Source of the DNA: Dehalococcoidia bacterium
GTDB lineage: Bacteria > Chloroflexota > Dehalococcoidia > Dehalococcoidales > E44-bin46
DNA: 5,730 bases
NCBI GenBank assembly: GCA_004376105.1
Contig: SOKA01000055.1
Location: 1-5,730 of the forward strand
Direction of reading: 5' to 3'
In this document: positions 4,915-5,730 of the stretch, piece by piece
Position numbering within the stretch: the first letter of the stretch is position 1
How the letters are laid out: every line of letters starts with the position of its first letter
Translations under genes and position numbers: made by a program
Notes under the pieces: model-generated
What the model saw: only the letters and a program-made list of their open reading frames with translations
Told to the model about the DNA's origin: nothing
Database searches by the model: none

Positions 4915-5702
4915 ATCTGGTAGCGTAGCTTGCCGGCTGGTGCTGTTACCTCTACTACCTCTCCTTGACCTCGACCAATAACGGCTTTACCTATAGGTGA
5001 GGCACTAGAGATCTTGCCCCTGGTCGGGTCTACCTCCTTGGGACTGACCAGCATATAGCGCAGTTCATCACCAGAAGCCAGGTCGCGCAGGATAATACTA
5101 TCACCAACACTTACCTTGGAGGTGCTCCCTTGTTTCTCATCAATAGCAGTGGCTAACTTCAGTGTCTCTTCTAGCTCTCTAATCCGCCCCTCTAATTGCC
5201 CGCGTTGCTCCCTAGCCGCCCCCAGAGGTGCATTATCACGGAAGTCCTTATCTGCCGCTGCTCTACGCATTTCATCAATAGCCTGGGGGCGCTTATCCTT
5301 AAGGGCAGCAAGCTCGGCCTCCAGTTCAGCATATCCCTGCTGAGTTAAATAGATAGTTTCTGGCAGACCCCGCCTGGGTAAAGACCGAAGTGAGGGTTTC
5401 CCCTTCTTAGTCTTAAGGTGAATGGCAAGATTACTCTTACTCCACCCTTCCTTTTTAGCATAAATGAGGAAGGCTCGTATTAGTTCAAGCTTTTTTGTGT
5501 AGTCAGTATCCGATAGTGATAACCGTTCAGCATAGTTAGCTATGTCAGGAGCAGTAAGCTCAGCAAAAGGTCGTTCCCACCCATACCAGCGAGTAAATCT
5601 ATATACCTCCTGCTGGCTTATTTCCCTTGTGTCAGGTGATAAGCTAACCAAAAAACGACTGGCTGCCTCGCCCAAGCTCAGACTCTGGCTTCCATCACCC
5701 AC
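4896..5702 (-). CDS. GreA/GreB-family transcript cleavage factor with an N-terminal recombinase-like SAM domain
   Basis: The C-terminal 150 residues are a Gre factor, which enters the RNA polymerase secondary channel and stimulates cleavage of backtracked transcripts. The coiled coil runs about 117-190, with the tip reading KDFRDNAPL (152-160): Asp153 and Asp156 stand where E. coli GreA has Asp41 and Glu44. The motif AAREQRGQLEGRI follows at 162-174. The FKBP-like domain (194-268) contains ISSASPIGKAVIGRGQGEVV. Ordinary GreA is about 158 residues, so residues 1-100 are extra. They resemble the helical core-binding domain of tyrosine recombinases (LSPDTREISQQEVYRFTRWYG, then ELTAPDIANY and IRAFLIYAKKEGW), with a basic linker at 98-111. 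No recombinase catalytic domain is present. The GTG at 5702 is the only start before an in-frame TAA at 5727-5729, and GGGGT lies 9 bases upstream. The gene converges on the metabolic genes. Confidence 0.85.
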   Translation of the reverse strand: MGDGSQSLSLGEAASRFLVSLSPDTREISQQEVYRFTRWYGWERPFAELTAPDIANYAERLSLSDTDYTKKLELIRAFLIYAKKEGWSKSNLAIHLKTKKGKPSLRSLPRRGLPETIYLTQQGYAELEAELAALKDKRPQAIDEMRRAAADKDFRDNAPLGAAREQRGQLEGRIRELEETLKLATAIDEKQGSTSKVSVGDSIILRDLASGDELRYMLVSPKEVDPTRGKISSASPIGKAVIGRGQGEVVEVTAPAGKLRYQIKQVEH

Positions 5703-5730
5703 TTCTAGGATACCCCATATAAATAATTAC

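Noticed and set aside
4746..4928. 60-codon plus-strand frame in the convergent gap
   Set aside because: It starts at a GTG without a ribosome binding site, runs antisense into the end of the GreA-like gene, and encodes a low-quality Cys/Ser/Leu-rich sequence with no family resemblance.
1..5730. CRISPR array, tRNA, rRNA, toxin-antitoxin pair or defence island
   Set aside because: There are no regularly spaced repeats, no tRNA-like arms with a TTCRA loop and no paired small genes. The only recombination-related sequence is the N-terminal domain of the GreA-like fusion, which lacks a catalytic domain.

Overview
The window looks like a chromosomal segment of an anaerobic bacterium. GC is moderate, and the gene set resembles that of Dehalococcoidia (Chloroflexota): an archaeal-type two-subunit aconitase-family hydratase, an isocitrate dehydrogenase and a Re-citrate-synthase-like enzyme. 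The lineage is inferred from gene content and general family knowledge only. Syntrophic deltaproteobacteria or clostridia that use Re-citrate synthase remain possible.

Layout. Positions 1-187 hold the 3' end of an unrecognised gene cut by the window edge. Positions 188-373 are intergenic with one good promoter candidate (TTGCGC, 17 bases, TATAAT). Positions 374-3248 are a tight plus-strand cluster: hydratase large subunit, small subunit (starting on the base after the large-subunit stop) and a decarboxylating dehydrogenase 43 bases further on. Positions 3249-3448 are intergenic and carry a pair of inverted TGTCCCA/TGGGACA ends 109 bp across, which look like a degenerate small mobile element. 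Positions 3449-4711 encode a DRE-TIM metallolyase that best matches the Re-citrate synthase/homocitrate synthase group. Positions 4712-4895 are a convergent intergenic gap with a dyad and a short direct repeat. Positions 4896-5702 (minus strand) encode a GreA/GreB-type transcript cleavage factor with about 100 extra N-terminal residues that look like the core-binding (SAM-like) domain of tyrosine recombinases.

How the genes work together. In pathway order the four plus-strand enzymes would carry oxaloacetate + acetyl-CoA to citrate (3449-4711), citrate to isocitrate (374-1627 with 1628-2122) and isocitrate to 2-oxoglutarate (2166-3248). This is the oxidative half of an incomplete TCA cycle and would supply glutamate-family amino acids. 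The dehydrogenase carries the isocitrate-type Ser/Asn/Arg binding pattern, which favours this reading over leucine or lysine (homocitrate) biosynthesis. The most unusual protein is the recombinase-domain/GreA fusion, which is not obviously linked to the metabolic cluster and is transcribed towards it.
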